From assembly GCF_002160985.1 (NCBI RefSeq), contig NZ_NFLQ01000018.1, forward strand, positions 1 to 64,000: 64,000 bases of DNA, in the 5' to 3' direction. The translations under genes were made by a program, and so were the position numbers. The notes beneath the pieces are model-generated. The model was not told the DNA's origin. It saw only the letters and a program-made list of their open reading frames with translations, and did not search any database. Below, in pieces: positions 7,629 to 16,117 of the stretch; position 1 is the first letter of the stretch; each line of letters opens with the position of its first letter. The DNA is from Lachnoclostridium sp. An118. Its GTDB lineage: Bacteria > Bacillota > Clostridia > Lachnospirales > Lachnospiraceae.

Positions 7629-8429
7629 ATGAAATTGATCGTAACAGGCCCAAGAGGGAAAATGGGCCGTCTCATCACTCAGGTCGCCGCGGAGCACCCT
7701 GACATCCATCTGGTCGCCGGAGTGGGGCCGGCGGGAAGAGATTACATCGGAAAGGATCTGGGCGAGGTGGCCATGACAGGGCGCCGGCTCGGGGTCCCCG
7801 TGGTGGATGACCTGGAAGCCGTCATAGATGACTGCGATGTACTCATCGATTTTTCCACAAAAGAGACCGGACTGCAGGTGCTGGAGAGCGCCGTGCGGCA
7901 CAAGAAGGCGCTCGTGTGCGGCACCACCGGATTTTCATCGGAGGAGATGGCTAAGTTCAGGGAGGCCGCTTCCTCCATCCCCATGCTCTACGCAGCCAAC
8001 ACCTCCAAGCTGGTAAACATCATGAACAAGCTCCTGGAGCTCGTGGCCACCGCAGTGGGGGACGAGGCGGACATCGAGATACTGGAGATGCACGACCAGT
8101 GGAAGAAGGATGCCCCCAGCGGCACCTCCAGGGAGATGGGGGAGATCATGGCCCACGCCATAGGAAGGGAGCTGGATGACATCGCCGTCTACGGACGGCA
8201 CGGCGTATCTCCCCGCGAAAAGGGGACCATTGGCTACCACTCTCTCCGGGCCGGGAATATCCCCAGCAGCCACACTGTGTACTTTGGCTTTATGGGAGAG
8301 CGCCTGGAGATAACCCACCACTCCTACAACTGGGAGTGCTTTGCCAGAGGCGCCGTGGACTGCGGGCTTTTCCTGGCAGATAAGGAGCCGGGCTGGTACA
8401 CGATCGGAGATGTGCTCCACTTGTCCTGA
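7629..8429 (+). CDS. dapB: Dihydrodipicolinate reductase family protein (divergent DapB)
   Basis: DapB reduces the dihydrodipicolinate precursor with NAD(P)H in diaminopimelate and lysine synthesis. The 266-residue protein has an N-terminal Rossmann motif GPRGKMGR, the middle DFSTKET and CGTTGFS segments, and the active-site string KKDAPSGT. Several normally conserved positions differ. The usual HH pair before the lysine is HD, and the usual RGGDIVGEHTV is RAGNIPSSHTV. It may therefore be a paralogue with altered cofactor or substrate use. The start follows AAAGGAG; an upstream in-frame ATG lacks this site. A candidate -10 TAAAAT with TG extension is at 7589-7594. It is monocistronic. Confidence 0.85.
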   Translation: MKLIVTGPRGKMGRLITQVAAEHPDIHLVAGVGPAGRDYIGKDLGEVAMTGRRLGVPVVDDLEAVIDDCDVLIDFSTKETGLQVLESAVRHKKALVCGTTGFSSEEMAKFREAASSIPMLYAANTSKLVNIMNKLLELVATAVGDEADIEILEMHDQWKKDAPSGTSREMGEIMAHAIGRELDDIAVYGRHGVSPREKGTIGYHSLRAGNIPSSHTVYFGFMGERLEITHHSYNWECFARGAVDCGLFLADKEPGWYTIGDVLHLS

Positions 8430-8438
8430 CCGGAAAAG

Positions 8439-8491
8439 GGGAGCGGCCGCGTCGGTCCTTTTCGGACGACTGAGGCCGCTCCCGCTTTTTT
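8439..8491. terminator. Terminator after dapB
   Basis: GGGAGCGGCC pairs with GGCCGCTCCC around a nested GTCGGTCC/GGACGAC hairpin, followed by seven T residues on the plus strand. Confidence 0.9.
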
Positions 8492-8538
8492 GCTCATCAC
8501 TCTGTTTATCTGCCCGGTCTGTTTTCTCCTGTTTACCT

Positions 8539-8985
8539 CTACAGTGTGTCTGAGTCCAGGATGATCGTAAAGGGGCCGTCGTTTGTGAGGCTGACCTTCA
8601 TGTCCGCCCCAAACTGCCCCCTCTCTACTGTAGGCACTGTCTCCCTGCACTTTCCGATAATGTATTCGTACATCTCCTCTGCCATGGCCGGATCCCCCGC
8701 CTCGATAAAGCTGGGGCGGTTCCCCTTTTTGCAGTTGGCATACAGGGTGAACTGGGAGATGAGGAGAAGACTTCCTCCCACCGTGTCCAGAGACAGGTTT
8801 GTCTTTCCGTTCTCGTCCTCAAAAATGCGCAGTCCCAGCATCTTTTTCACCATCTTGTCCGCAATTTCCCTCGTGTCGCTGTCTGACACGCCGATCAGCA
8901 CCATAAAGCCTTTTCCGATCTCTCCGATCGTCTGGCCCTCCACCTTCACGTCCGCATTTGTGACGCGCTGTATTACAAAACGCAT
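8539..8985 (-). CDS. dtd: D-aminoacyl-tRNA deacylase
   Basis: Dtd hydrolyses D-amino acids mischarged on tRNA, a cytoplasmic proofreading step. The 148-residue protein has the [17 protein letters not shown] active-site block and the C-terminal [11 protein letters not shown] motif, the cross-subunit Gly-cisPro-like region of the family. The start at 8985 is set by AAAGGAGGAAGG just upstream. The frame is open further back but unconserved. It is convergent with dapB and sits about 65 nt after the carD-like gene on the same strand. Confidence 0.96.
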   Translation of the reverse strand: MRFVIQRVTNADVKVEGQTIGEIGKGFMVLIGVSDSDTREIADKMVKKMLGLRIFEDENGKTNLSLDTVGGSLLLISQFTLYANCKKGNRPSFIEAGDPAMAEEMYEYIIGKCRETVPTVERGQFGADMKVSLTNDGPFTIILDSDTL

Positions 8986-9049
8986 ATTCCTTCCTCCTTT
9001 ACGCTGTCTTCTATCATCTATGAAACGGAGGAAAATGTCAATACTCTCT

Positions 9050-9556
9050 TTATTCCTGCTCCCCTCTCTTCTTTCGGATATAGGACTCAACTTCACTTTT
9101 TTCAATCCCCAGCGAGACAGCGAGCTCGCCAAAAAGGTTTTCCTGGGCTGCGTGCAGGCAGCGCTCATCACCTGCGGTCACTTTTTTCCCCTGGGCCAGT
9201 CTCTTTTCCCTGCGGACATTGATGGTCTTGATCACCCGCACCCACTGCCTCGTGTCGCAGGTTTTCAGCGCCCTTTTCAAAGTTTCTTCTCTCTGCCGTT
9301 CATTATCGATAGGGATCATGTCCATCCCGTCAATCTCACCGATGAGCTGCTCCGCTTCCTGCCTGGAGATGACATACCGCATAATGATCTTCTCACTGTC
9401 TGCCGGCACATAGACCACACCTCCCTTTGAGTACAAAGGTGACAGTGTATAGTAATCCCTTCCGGCAGACGCTTCCGCCAGACGGATGGGACCTATGCTT
9501 TCCACCCTGCATACGCCGTGCTGCCCGCAGACAATATACGCTCCTGTCTCAAACAT
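9050..9556 (-). CDS. CarD-family transcriptional regulator
   Basis: The 168-residue protein begins [20 protein letters not shown], the N-terminal RNA polymerase-interacting Tudor-like domain of CarD/TRCF-RID proteins. A helical C-terminal half (about residues 70-168) follows, similar to the DNA-binding part of CarD. CarD proteins bind the RNA polymerase beta subunit and tune open-complex stability, often at rRNA promoters. The start at 9556 is favoured over the ATG two codons earlier because AAAGGAG is then 7-8 nt away. Its targets here are unknown. Confidence 0.85.
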   Translation of the reverse strand: MFETGAYIVCGQHGVCRVESIGPIRLAEASAGRDYYTLSPLYSKGGVVYVPADSEKIIMRYVISRQEAEQLIGEIDGMDMIPIDNERQREETLKRALKTCDTRQWVRVIKTINVRREKRLAQGKKVTAGDERCLHAAQENLFGELAVSLGIEKSEVESYIRKKRGEQE

Positions 9557-9609
9557 TCCCATTCTCCTTTCTTTCATATTAAAGAGTATTCCCCAAAATA
9601 CTGTTACAT

Positions 9610-9650
9610 AAAAATCCGCCTATCCACTGATGTGGTAGACGGATTTTTAT
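9610..9650. terminator. Bidirectional hairpin terminator
   Basis: AAAAATCCG and CGGATTTTT flank an inner CTATCCAC/GTGGTAG stem. It lies between the carD-like gene's start and the EamA gene's end, so on the minus strand it probably terminates the EamA gene. Confidence 0.8.
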
Positions 9651-9738
9651 CTCTGTCTTTATCTGTATTTTATCAGACAAATCTGTTTTGCGTAAGGCTT
9701 TTCCAGAAAATATTTTATTTTCAGCATTTTTGTGAACA

Positions 9739-10638
9739 TCACAGCGTCGGCGATCGTCTATTTTTACCCGGTTTTTCCGGGAGCTGCGCCAGTATGATCG
9801 CCGCAAACATCAGGATACAGCCCACTCCTTCCCTCACCGAGAGACGCTCTCCCAGGATTACCCATCCGGCCAGCACGGAAATGCAGGACTCCAGGCTCAG
9901 GATAAGGGAGGCGATCGTCGGATCCATGTTTTTCTGTCCGATGATCTGCAGTGTGTAGGCCACGCCGCAGGACAGGACACCCGCATACAGGAGGGGGCCC
10001 CAGCTGCGCGCGATTCCCTCCACCGTGGTGGTCTCAAGGGCGGCCATGGGAAGCATGGACAAAATGCCCGCTACAAAGAACTGGATACAGGACATTTTCA
10101 CCCCGTCCGTTCTGGGCGCAAAATAGTCGATGATCAGGATATGAGCGGCAAACAGTAGGGAGCCTATGAACACATAGACATCGCCCCGCCCCACGCTGAA
10201 GGACTCTGTGATACACAGAAAATAAAGTCCCGCGAGGGCCATGGCCACCGCCAGCCACACCTTCCAGCCGGTCTTTTTTCCCATAAAGATGCCCAGCACC
10301 GGCACCAGGACAATGTAGAAGGCAGTCACAAACCCGGCCTTCCCCGCCGTGGTGTACTGGATGCCGATCTGCTGCATGCTGCTGGCCGCGAACAGGGCCA
10401 GCCCGCAGCATATCCCCCCGACTATCAGGGTCCTTGTGCTCCCCTCCTCCCCGGATGTCCTTTTATTGACCTTTCCCAGAATAAAGATGCAGGGAAGGAG
10501 CGCCACTCCGCCGATGAGAGAGCGGATGCCGTTGAACCCAAAGGGCCCCAGGTAGTCCATTCCCATACTCTGGGCAACAAAGGCGGTTCCCCAGATAAAT
10601 GCTGTCAGGAACAGCATACATGCGTTTTTTCTCCTCAT
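9739..10638 (-). CDS. EamA/DMT-superfamily transporter
   Basis: The 299-residue integral membrane protein has about ten hydrophobic segments arranged as two EamA repeats, approximately residues 8-145 and 155-290. The motif FIWGTAFVAQSMGMDYLGPF opens the first repeat, and SLESCISVLAGWVILGERLS lies in the second. The LGE near the end of helix 9 is typical of drug/metabolite exporters. The substrate cannot be told from sequence. It starts behind AAAGGAG, is apparently monocistronic and is divergent from the YwaF-like gene. Confidence 0.88.
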   Translation of the reverse strand: MRRKNACMLFLTAFIWGTAFVAQSMGMDYLGPFGFNGIRSLIGGVALLPCIFILGKVNKRTSGEEGSTRTLIVGGICCGLALFAASSMQQIGIQYTTAGKAGFVTAFYIVLVPVLGIFMGKKTGWKVWLAVAMALAGLYFLCITESFSVGRGDVYVFIGSLLFAAHILIIDYFAPRTDGVKMSCIQFFVAGILSMLPMAALETTTVEGIARSWGPLLYAGVLSCGVAYTLQIIGQKNMDPTIASLILSLESCISVLAGWVILGERLSVREGVGCILMFAAIILAQLPEKPGKNRRSPTL

Positions 10639-10787
10639 ATTTTCTCCTTTAGTACTCTGTCAGGTATTTCATGTGCAACAACCCGTTCAGTATAGCATAT
10701 TCATGTTTTTTTTCAAATGGTGTATACTAAAGAAAATACAGGGTCTAAAACGCGGTAGCGCATACAGGCAGGAACCAGGAGGAGCCC

Positions 10788-11441
10788 ATGTGGAAGTACA
10801 GACGTTTTTTCTTGATATCCGGAATACTGATGCTGGCATCGGAGCTGTGGAAGCAGTACACCCTGACCTTCCCTATCGGCGGCGGCAGCTACAACTGGTG
10901 GTATTTCCCCTTCCAGCTCTGCAGCATCCCCATGTACGTCTGTCTGCTCCTGCCCTGGGTCCACAGCCGGCGTCTCCGTCAGGTCCTCACCGCCTTTCTG
11001 GTGGATTTCGGCATGCTGGGCGGTATCTTCGCCTTCTTTGACACCAGCGGCATGCACTACGGATATCTCCCCCTCACGGTCCACTCCTTTGCCTGGCATA
11101 TCCTTCTTATCCTCCTGGGTCTTGCCGCGGCTCTCTCGGACCGCTGCGCTGCCGCGTGGAAGGATTATGCCGGGAGCGCCTGCCTCTATCTCGCCTGCTG
11201 CCTGGCCGCTACAGGGATCAATCTTCTCTTCGACCGGCACGGCACCATCAACATGTTCTACATCAATCCGGACTATCCCATGACCCAGAAGGTGTTCTCA
11301 GATATCGCCGCCGTCCTGGGAGACACCGCGGGCATCCTTATCTACATCAGTGCAACGCTCGCGGGCGGGGCTGTCTTTCATCTGGGCTGGCGAAGTTTTG
11401 CTCTAAAGTCTATAGGAAATCCCAATCGCTCCAGTTTATAG
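10788..11441 (+). CDS. YwaF-like membrane protein
   Basis: The 217-residue protein has about six hydrophobic helices. The polar-aromatic stretch NWWYFPFQLCSIPMY (about residues 36-50) and HYGYLPLTVHSFAWH resemble the YwaF/TIGR02206 membrane family of unknown function. GTINMFYINPDYPM sits in a late loop. A clear AGGAGG site precedes the ATG. The downstream sugar-importer cassette has its own promoter, so this gene is probably independent of it. No function can be assigned. Confidence 0.75.
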   Translation: MWKYRRFFLISGILMLASELWKQYTLTFPIGGGSYNWWYFPFQLCSIPMYVCLLLPWVHSRRLRQVLTAFLVDFGMLGGIFAFFDTSGMHYGYLPLTVHSFAWHILLILLGLAAALSDRCAAAWKDYAGSACLYLACCLAATGINLLFDRHGTINMFYINPDYPMTQKVFSDIAAVLGDTAGILIYISATLAGGAVFHLGWRSFALKSIGNPNRSSL

Positions 11442-11473
11442 ATATTATAAATATAATTATAGATGTCATCAAT

Positions 11474-11502
11474 TTGACCACAAAACCACGTAGACGTACA
11501 AT
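11474..11502 (+). promoter_or_regulatory. Promoter of the sugar ABC-psuG-like operon
   Basis: TTGACC (11474-11479) is separated by 17 bp from TACAAT (11497-11502). The start codon lies 35 nt downstream of the -10. The flanking region is distinctly AT-rich. Confidence 0.75.
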
Positions 11503-11536
11503 AGATTTATACCGAAATCAGATCAGGAGACTTGCT

Positions 11537-12292
11537 ATGGAAACTGAAACTCCCCTTTTAATCATAAACAACATCTATAAATCCTTTGGGCATGTACAGG
11601 CCTTAAGAGGTGCCTCCTTTTCTGCCCCCAGGGGCAAGGTGACTGCAATTGTAGGGGATAATGGTTCCGGAAAGAGTACTCTTGCAAAAATCATATCCGG
11701 CTGCCTGAAGCCTGACTCCGGGGAGATTACCATCAACGGCAGGACCTATCCTTCTCTCACGAACCATCAGGCCATATATGAAGGGAACATCGGGACTGTC
11801 TATCAGGATCTGGCGCTGGACAATCTGAAGAACGCCTATGAAAACATCTTTCTCGGAAGGGAGGATATTCATTTCGGCGTTTTTCTCAACAGAAAAAAGA
11901 TGAAAGAAAAGGCTGCTGCACTTTTCCAGGCCCTGGCAATTGACATCCCTGACATGGAACTCCCTGTGGGCAGCATGTCCGGAGGGCAGCGACAGGCTAT
12001 CGCCATCGCAAGAGCCATTGATATGGACAGGCAGATTCTGATTTTTGATGAGCCCACTTCTGCTATGGGCATGAAGGAGACTCAACATACCATGGATCTC
12101 TTTCAAAGATTAAAGGATGAGGGGAGGACCATCCTCCTCATCAGCCACAACCTGTTTCAGGTATTTGATATTGCAGACCGTATTGCAGTTCTGGATAAGG
12201 GACGTTTTGTAGACACATTTTCCACAGCCGAAAGCAGCCCCCAGAAGCTGCATGATCGGATCGTAAAGAAAGAAATGGAGCTTGAGCAATGA
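11537..12292 (+). CDS. Sugar ABC importer, ATP-binding protein (single NBD)
   Basis: This 251-residue ATPase energises a ribose/monosaccharide-type importer. Walker A is GDNGSGKST (about residues 39-47), the signature is SGGQRQ (about 151-156), and Walker B is ILIFDEPTSA. A SHN switch follows. Canonical RbsA proteins carry two fused NBDs; this one has a single domain, as in FrcA/YtfR-related half-size forms, and would act as a homodimer. The ATG is preceded by AGGAGA. It overlaps the permease gene by 4 nt (ATGA). Confidence 0.93.
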   Translation: METETPLLIINNIYKSFGHVQALRGASFSAPRGKVTAIVGDNGSGKSTLAKIISGCLKPDSGEITINGRTYPSLTNHQAIYEGNIGTVYQDLALDNLKNAYENIFLGREDIHFGVFLNRKKMKEKAAALFQALAIDIPDMELPVGSMSGGQRQAIAIARAIDMDRQILIFDEPTSAMGMKETQHTMDLFQRLKDEGRTILLISHNLFQVFDIADRIAVLDKGRFVDTFSTAESSPQKLHDRIVKKEMELEQ

Positions 12293-13257
12293 CAAAATAT
12301 ATTGAGAAAAACAGCCAGCAGCTATTTCTTATGATCGTAATTGTTATAATAGGTGCTTTTCTGACCATAAAAAGCGAATATTTTCTTACTCCTTCAAATC
12401 TGATCAATATTGCGGACTCCTGTGGCTATCGCCTTATCATGGCTGTAGGGATGACCTTTATCATGGCGTCCGGCGTCATGGATCTGTCGGCTGGTTCCAC
12501 TGTATCACTTGCAGGTGTCATCATCGCCTGGATGCTGCACGCAGGGGCAGGAATTCCCCTGTCTGTGGTGGCCGGACTGCTGACCGGAGTGACGGCCGGT
12601 GCGTTGAACGGTCTGCTCATCCACTACACAAAAATCAGTTTCTTTATCATCACACTGGCTATGAGCGGTATGCTCCGCGGCATTTCACTGATCATTACGG
12701 GCGGACGGCCTATCACACGATTTGGAGCGGCCTTTATGACGATTGGCACAGGCAGGCTGGCAGGGATCCAGATTTCTGTATGGATAGCAGTCATCCTGAC
12801 ACTGGCCGCCGCGGTTATCCTGAACTGCACAAAATGGGGCAGCTATATCAAAACTCTCGGGAGTAATCCGGAGGCTCTCCGGAAATGCGGCATAGGCACA
12901 GCCGGATACCGTATTTCCGTACAGGCTGTCATGGGGCTTGCAGCGGCTATTACGGCTGTCATCATCACGGCCAGACTTAATTCTGCCGAGCCCAATGCAG
13001 GTATGGATATGGAGCTGGATGCCATCACTGCTGTTGCGATGGGTGGCACACCTATCACAGGTGGAAAGGCCTGCATCAGCGGCACTATGCTGGCCGTTAT
13101 CATTCTGGGTATCATCCGAAACGGCCTTACACTTATGAGCATTTCCTCAGATTACCAGCAGTGGATCACTGGATTTTTATTGCTGATCTCTGTCCTCGTA
13201 TCAGGGATCAGGATTAAAAATACAAGACAAAACACACAAGAAAAGGAGAATGAGTAA
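12289..13257 (+). CDS. Sugar ABC importer, permease (RbsC-like)
   Basis: The 322-residue protein has eight to ten hydrophobic helices of the BPD_transp_2 family that includes RbsC. Family strings include MAVGMTFIMASGVMDLSAGS in the first third and the cytoplasmic coupling region with TLGSNPEALRKCGI. AVAMGGTPITGGKACISGT follows near residue 250. It overlaps the ATPase gene by 4 nt and the binding-protein gene by 1 nt, so the three components are translationally coupled. Confidence 0.95.
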   Translation: MTKYIEKNSQQLFLMIVIVIIGAFLTIKSEYFLTPSNLINIADSCGYRLIMAVGMTFIMASGVMDLSAGSTVSLAGVIIAWMLHAGAGIPLSVVAGLLTGVTAGALNGLLIHYTKISFFIITLAMSGMLRGISLIITGGRPITRFGAAFMTIGTGRLAGIQISVWIAVILTLAAAVILNCTKWGSYIKTLGSNPEALRKCGIGTAGYRISVQAVMGLAAAITAVIITARLNSAEPNAGMDMELDAITAVAMGGTPITGGKACISGTMLAVIILGIIRNGLTLMSISSDYQQWITGFLLLISVLVSGIRIKNTRQNTQEKENE

Positions 13258-14345
13258 TGAAAAAACTACTTAGTATCTTATTGGCAGCAGTGCTGGCCAT
13301 GTCTCTGCTTGTCGGATGCTCCGGCACAGGCAGCAACAGCAGCACAGAGGACACAGATGAGGCACAGACCACCGAAACGGAAGAAACTTCCTCCAGCGTT
13401 GTGGATCAGATGCTGGCAGATGTGGAGGCCGAGATGGACAGCCAGCTCGGAGAGGTCCCGGAAAAAAGCGCCGGTGAAAAAGTTGGTATTCTGATCAGCT
13501 CCACTTCCAATGAATTCTGGGCTACTATGAAGACGCGCTACGAAGAAGCTGCCGCGGACGCAGATCTTGACATAGAAGTATACGAGGCTTCTGCCGAAGA
13601 TGACGCCGAGGGGCAGCTGGATGCACTTAACACTATGGTATCCATGGATTTCGATGTGATCATCCTCTCACCCATCAACGGTACCAACCTGATTCCCGGC
13701 ATCGTGGCCGCCAATGAGAAGGACATTAAGGTTATCAACCTTGGCCCTGGCGTAGATGAAGCTGCTCTGGAAGAAGCAGGCGGGCATCTGGATGCCAAGA
13801 TCACTGTCAATTTTGAGGATCAGGGAAAAATGGTGGCGGAAGATATCGTAGAAAGACTTGACGGCGAAGGTCAGGTAGCCATTCTGGAAGGTCTCGCAGG
13901 CGCTGCACAGAGCGAGGGACGTGTAAAAGGCGCCGAGGATGTATTTGCACAGAACGAGGGGATTGAGGTCGTAGCAAGCCAGGACTGCAACTGGGATACA
14001 GATACAGCCTACGAGGCAACCCGCGATATCATGACTGCCAACCCGGATGTAAAGGCAATCTTTGCCTGCAATGACAATCTTGCTCTTGCAGCCGTACAGG
14101 CCCTGACAGAGCTGGGCAACAGCGACGTACTGGTATACGGCGTGGACTACACCTCTGACGCGAAAGCTGCTATCGAGGATGGTACTATGATGGGCTCCAT
14201 GACCTATTCAAGCGCTATCTACACGAAAGCTGCCATCTCCATGGCTATGAATCTGGCACAGGGCGGCAGCTATGACGAGCCCCTGTATCTTCCTCTGACA
14301 CTGGTGACACAGGACAATGTGGCAGACATGGACGGTTGGAAATAG
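13257..14345 (+). CDS. Sugar ABC importer, substrate-binding lipoprotein
   Basis: The 362-residue protein has a lipoprotein signal peptide with lipobox LVGC, so Cys21 would be lipidated and the mature protein anchored outside the membrane. A Ser/Thr/Glu-rich linker (about 22-65) follows. The periplasmic-binding-protein type I fold (Peripla_BP_4, RbsB/xylose-like) then starts at VGILISSTSNEFW. SPINGTNL and FACNDNLALAA are typical ligand-pocket loops. The ligand is probably a pentose, nucleoside or related glycoside. The PsuG-like gene three nucleotides downstream argues for a ribosyl compound. Confidence 0.94.
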   Translation: MKKLLSILLAAVLAMSLLVGCSGTGSNSSTEDTDEAQTTETEETSSSVVDQMLADVEAEMDSQLGEVPEKSAGEKVGILISSTSNEFWATMKTRYEEAAADADLDIEVYEASAEDDAEGQLDALNTMVSMDFDVIILSPINGTNLIPGIVAANEKDIKVINLGPGVDEAALEEAGGHLDAKITVNFEDQGKMVAEDIVERLDGEGQVAILEGLAGAAQSEGRVKGAEDVFAQNEGIEVVASQDCNWDTDTAYEATRDIMTANPDVKAIFACNDNLALAAVQALTELGNSDVLVYGVDYTSDAKAAIEDGTMMGSMTYSSAIYTKAAISMAMNLAQGGSYDEPLYLPLTLVTQDNVADMDGWK

Positions 14346-14348
14346 GCC

Positions 14349-15113
14349 ATGAGACATCTGATCGAAACCGCTCTTTTAACTCACGGTCTGTCGTCACTGT
14401 CCAATGAATACATAAAAAAGCAATGGCCGTTTAAGGAAGCAAACCTTGCTTATCTTGAAAATGGCACGGTGAAGACAGGCACTATAGAGGATTACCTGAA
14501 GCTGCGGGAACATCCGGAACAGATAGCACGCATTGACTGCACTGCTCTGGAAAGCGCAAAAGCGCAGGGATTGTCCGGAGCTTTCACGGCCTCTGCCACC
14601 ATGGCTGTGTGCCGTGAGCTGGACATACCTGTGGCAGTCACTGCAGGTATGGGCGGCATTGGCAATGTAGAAGGGGAAGAGCTTTGCCCAGATCTTCCTG
14701 CACTTGAAAGGATACCTGTCATCCTGATTTCAACAGGTCCAAAGGATATGCTGGACAGGACAGCAACTTTTTCCTGGCTCCGTGAGCACGGTGTTTCCGT
14801 AAAGGGGATCAACACCAGTTCCTGTACCGGTTACGTTTTTACCGGCACTCCTCTTCCTCTGGAACCATTTGACAGGAGTCTGCCCATCGCCGCTCCGCTT
14901 CTCCTCATCAACGAGATCCCTGTATCCGACAGGATCACTGACAGAGAAATACTGACAGAAGCCATTCAGGCAGGGCACCAGGCAGCTGCAGAAGGGAAAG
15001 CTTATCATCCTGCTGCCAACAGACGCATCGATGAACGCACAAACGGGTATTCTTCCAGAATTCAGCTGGCTTCTCTGATTGAAAATGCCCGTGCTGCCCA
15101 AAAGCTTCCTTAA
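14349..15113 (+). CDS. Pseudouridine-5'-phosphate glycosidase-like protein
   Basis: PsuG cleaves or forms the C-glycosidic bond of pseudouridine 5'-phosphate. This 254-residue protein is shorter than typical PsuG (about 300). It aligns over its length: IETALLTHGL matches the N-terminal glutamate block, LSGAFTASATM and AVTAGMGGIG the core, STGPKDMLD the catalytic-lysine block, and IENARAA the C-terminal asparagine. The lysine of the usual KxSRRDLP block appears to be Arg and the histidine after GGVH is absent. The substrate may therefore differ. No PfkB-type kinase is adjacent. It starts 3 nt after the binding-protein gene, so uptake and cleavage are likely linked. Confidence 0.75.
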   Translation: MRHLIETALLTHGLSSLSNEYIKKQWPFKEANLAYLENGTVKTGTIEDYLKLREHPEQIARIDCTALESAKAQGLSGAFTASATMAVCRELDIPVAVTAGMGGIGNVEGEELCPDLPALERIPVILISTGPKDMLDRTATFSWLREHGVSVKGINTSSCTGYVFTGTPLPLEPFDRSLPIAAPLLLINEIPVSDRITDREILTEAIQAGHQAAAEGKAYHPAANRRIDERTNGYSSRIQLASLIENARAAQKLP

Positions 15114-15140
15114 AAACATAATAAAGGGAAAAATTGACAC

Positions 15141-15188
15141 AGGGCCATACCGCTCTTCAGATTTTACAGCGGTATGGCCCTCTTTTGT
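15141..15188. terminator. Bidirectional terminator
   Basis: AGGGCCATACCGCT pairs with AGCGGTATGGCCCT, followed by TCTTTTGTT. It ends the sugar operon and can also end the convergent MerR-family gene. Confidence 0.9.
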
Positions 15189-15190
15189 TA

Positions 15191-16033
15191 TCACACGGTT
15201 TTCACCGGCACCTTGATCTTCACTACATAGTCCTCCTCCCCGGCCCCCGCGATGTAGCTTATCATGTCGTACACATAACAGTCCCCTGCAATCTCCAGCC
15301 TTTCTCTCTCCGTGAATTTCAGCAGCTTCTCAATACTTTTCCCAAAGGAATTGTAGGCTCCCTTGTGCATGACTGACGCGAAAGTCCCGGCCGGCTTTCT
15401 CCTGACGTCCTCTCTTCTCCGCCACTCATCTGTCCATATATTCTCCGGTATCTTTGTAAAGAGAAAGCTTTCTTTGAGCTCTCCCTTCTTCAGCGTCTCA
15501 TGCAAAATAATGGAGCCCACAAAGGCATGATTGCGAATGCCGTGAGCCTCGCATTTACGGATATGCTCACCCAGCAGCCGGGCCGGAGCGGCGGTGCTGT
15601 CCCACTCTCTGTATCCAAAGTCCGTGACCAGCAAATACTCGTCTTCATCCCGCTCTATCCTGGGAACGCCGTACCGGGCATCCAGAGCCTCCTCCGTGAT
15701 CTGCACCAGCTCCTGCATAAAGCCTGAGAGCTCCTCCAGCTTCCTTTGCTCCTCTTTGATCCTGCGCTGCTTTTCCCTGAACATCTCCAGGAAATACGCA
15801 GTGTCAAAATTGCGAAAGCATTTCCGTATATCCTCCAGGGAGCTGCCGGTGTATTTCATGGTCTGGATCAGGTCAAAGTCATAGAACTGGGCAGCCGTGT
15901 AATACCGGTAGCCATTGTCCCCCACACAGGCGGGCTTCAGTATGCCAATCCGGTCGTAATGGAAGAGGGTCTCTTTTGTGGTGCCGCACAATGCCGCAAA
16001 CTGTCCTGTTGTAAAAAACCGTTCCGTATTCAT
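15191..16033 (-). CDS. MerR-family regulator with GyrI-like effector domain
   Basis: The 280-residue protein has an N-terminal winged helix (FTTGQFAALCGTTKETLFHYDRI, shown here only as its first part, FTTGQFAALC). The FYDFDLIQTMKYTG region and a coiled-coil dimerisation helix (about 85-115) follow. The C-terminal half (about 125-280) resembles the AraC-effector/GyrI ligand domain of BmrR-type multidrug sensors. It is transcribed divergently from a MATE efflux gene and probably activates it by twisting the long-spacer promoter at 16062-16092. Small hydrophobic drugs are likely ligands by family. Confidence 0.9.
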   Translation of the reverse strand: MNTERFFTTGQFAALCGTTKETLFHYDRIGILKPACVGDNGYRYYTAAQFYDFDLIQTMKYTGSSLEDIRKCFRNFDTAYFLEMFREKQRRIKEEQRKLEELSGFMQELVQITEEALDARYGVPRIERDEDEYLLVTDFGYREWDSTAAPARLLGEHIRKCEAHGIRNHAFVGSIILHETLKKGELKESFLFTKIPENIWTDEWRRREDVRRKPAGTFASVMHKGAYNSFGKSIEKLLKFTERERLEIAGDCYVYDMISYIAGAGEEDYVVKIKVPVKTV

Positions 16034-16061
16034 GCTCCCTGGTCCTTCCTTCTTTTTTCTC

Positions 16062-16092
16062 TTGACTATTGTGTTACCCTATAGTTTACCAT
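16062..16092 (+). promoter_or_regulatory. MerR-type promoter of the MATE gene
   Basis: TTGACT (16062-16067) and TACCAT (16087-16092) are separated by 19 bp, too long for unaided sigma-A and typical of MerR-activated promoters. An imperfect inverted repeat, GTTACCC and GTTTAC around TATA, lies in the spacer. Confidence 0.5.
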
Positions 16093-16117
16093 TCCTTTTT
16101 GAGGAGAACAAGCATTT

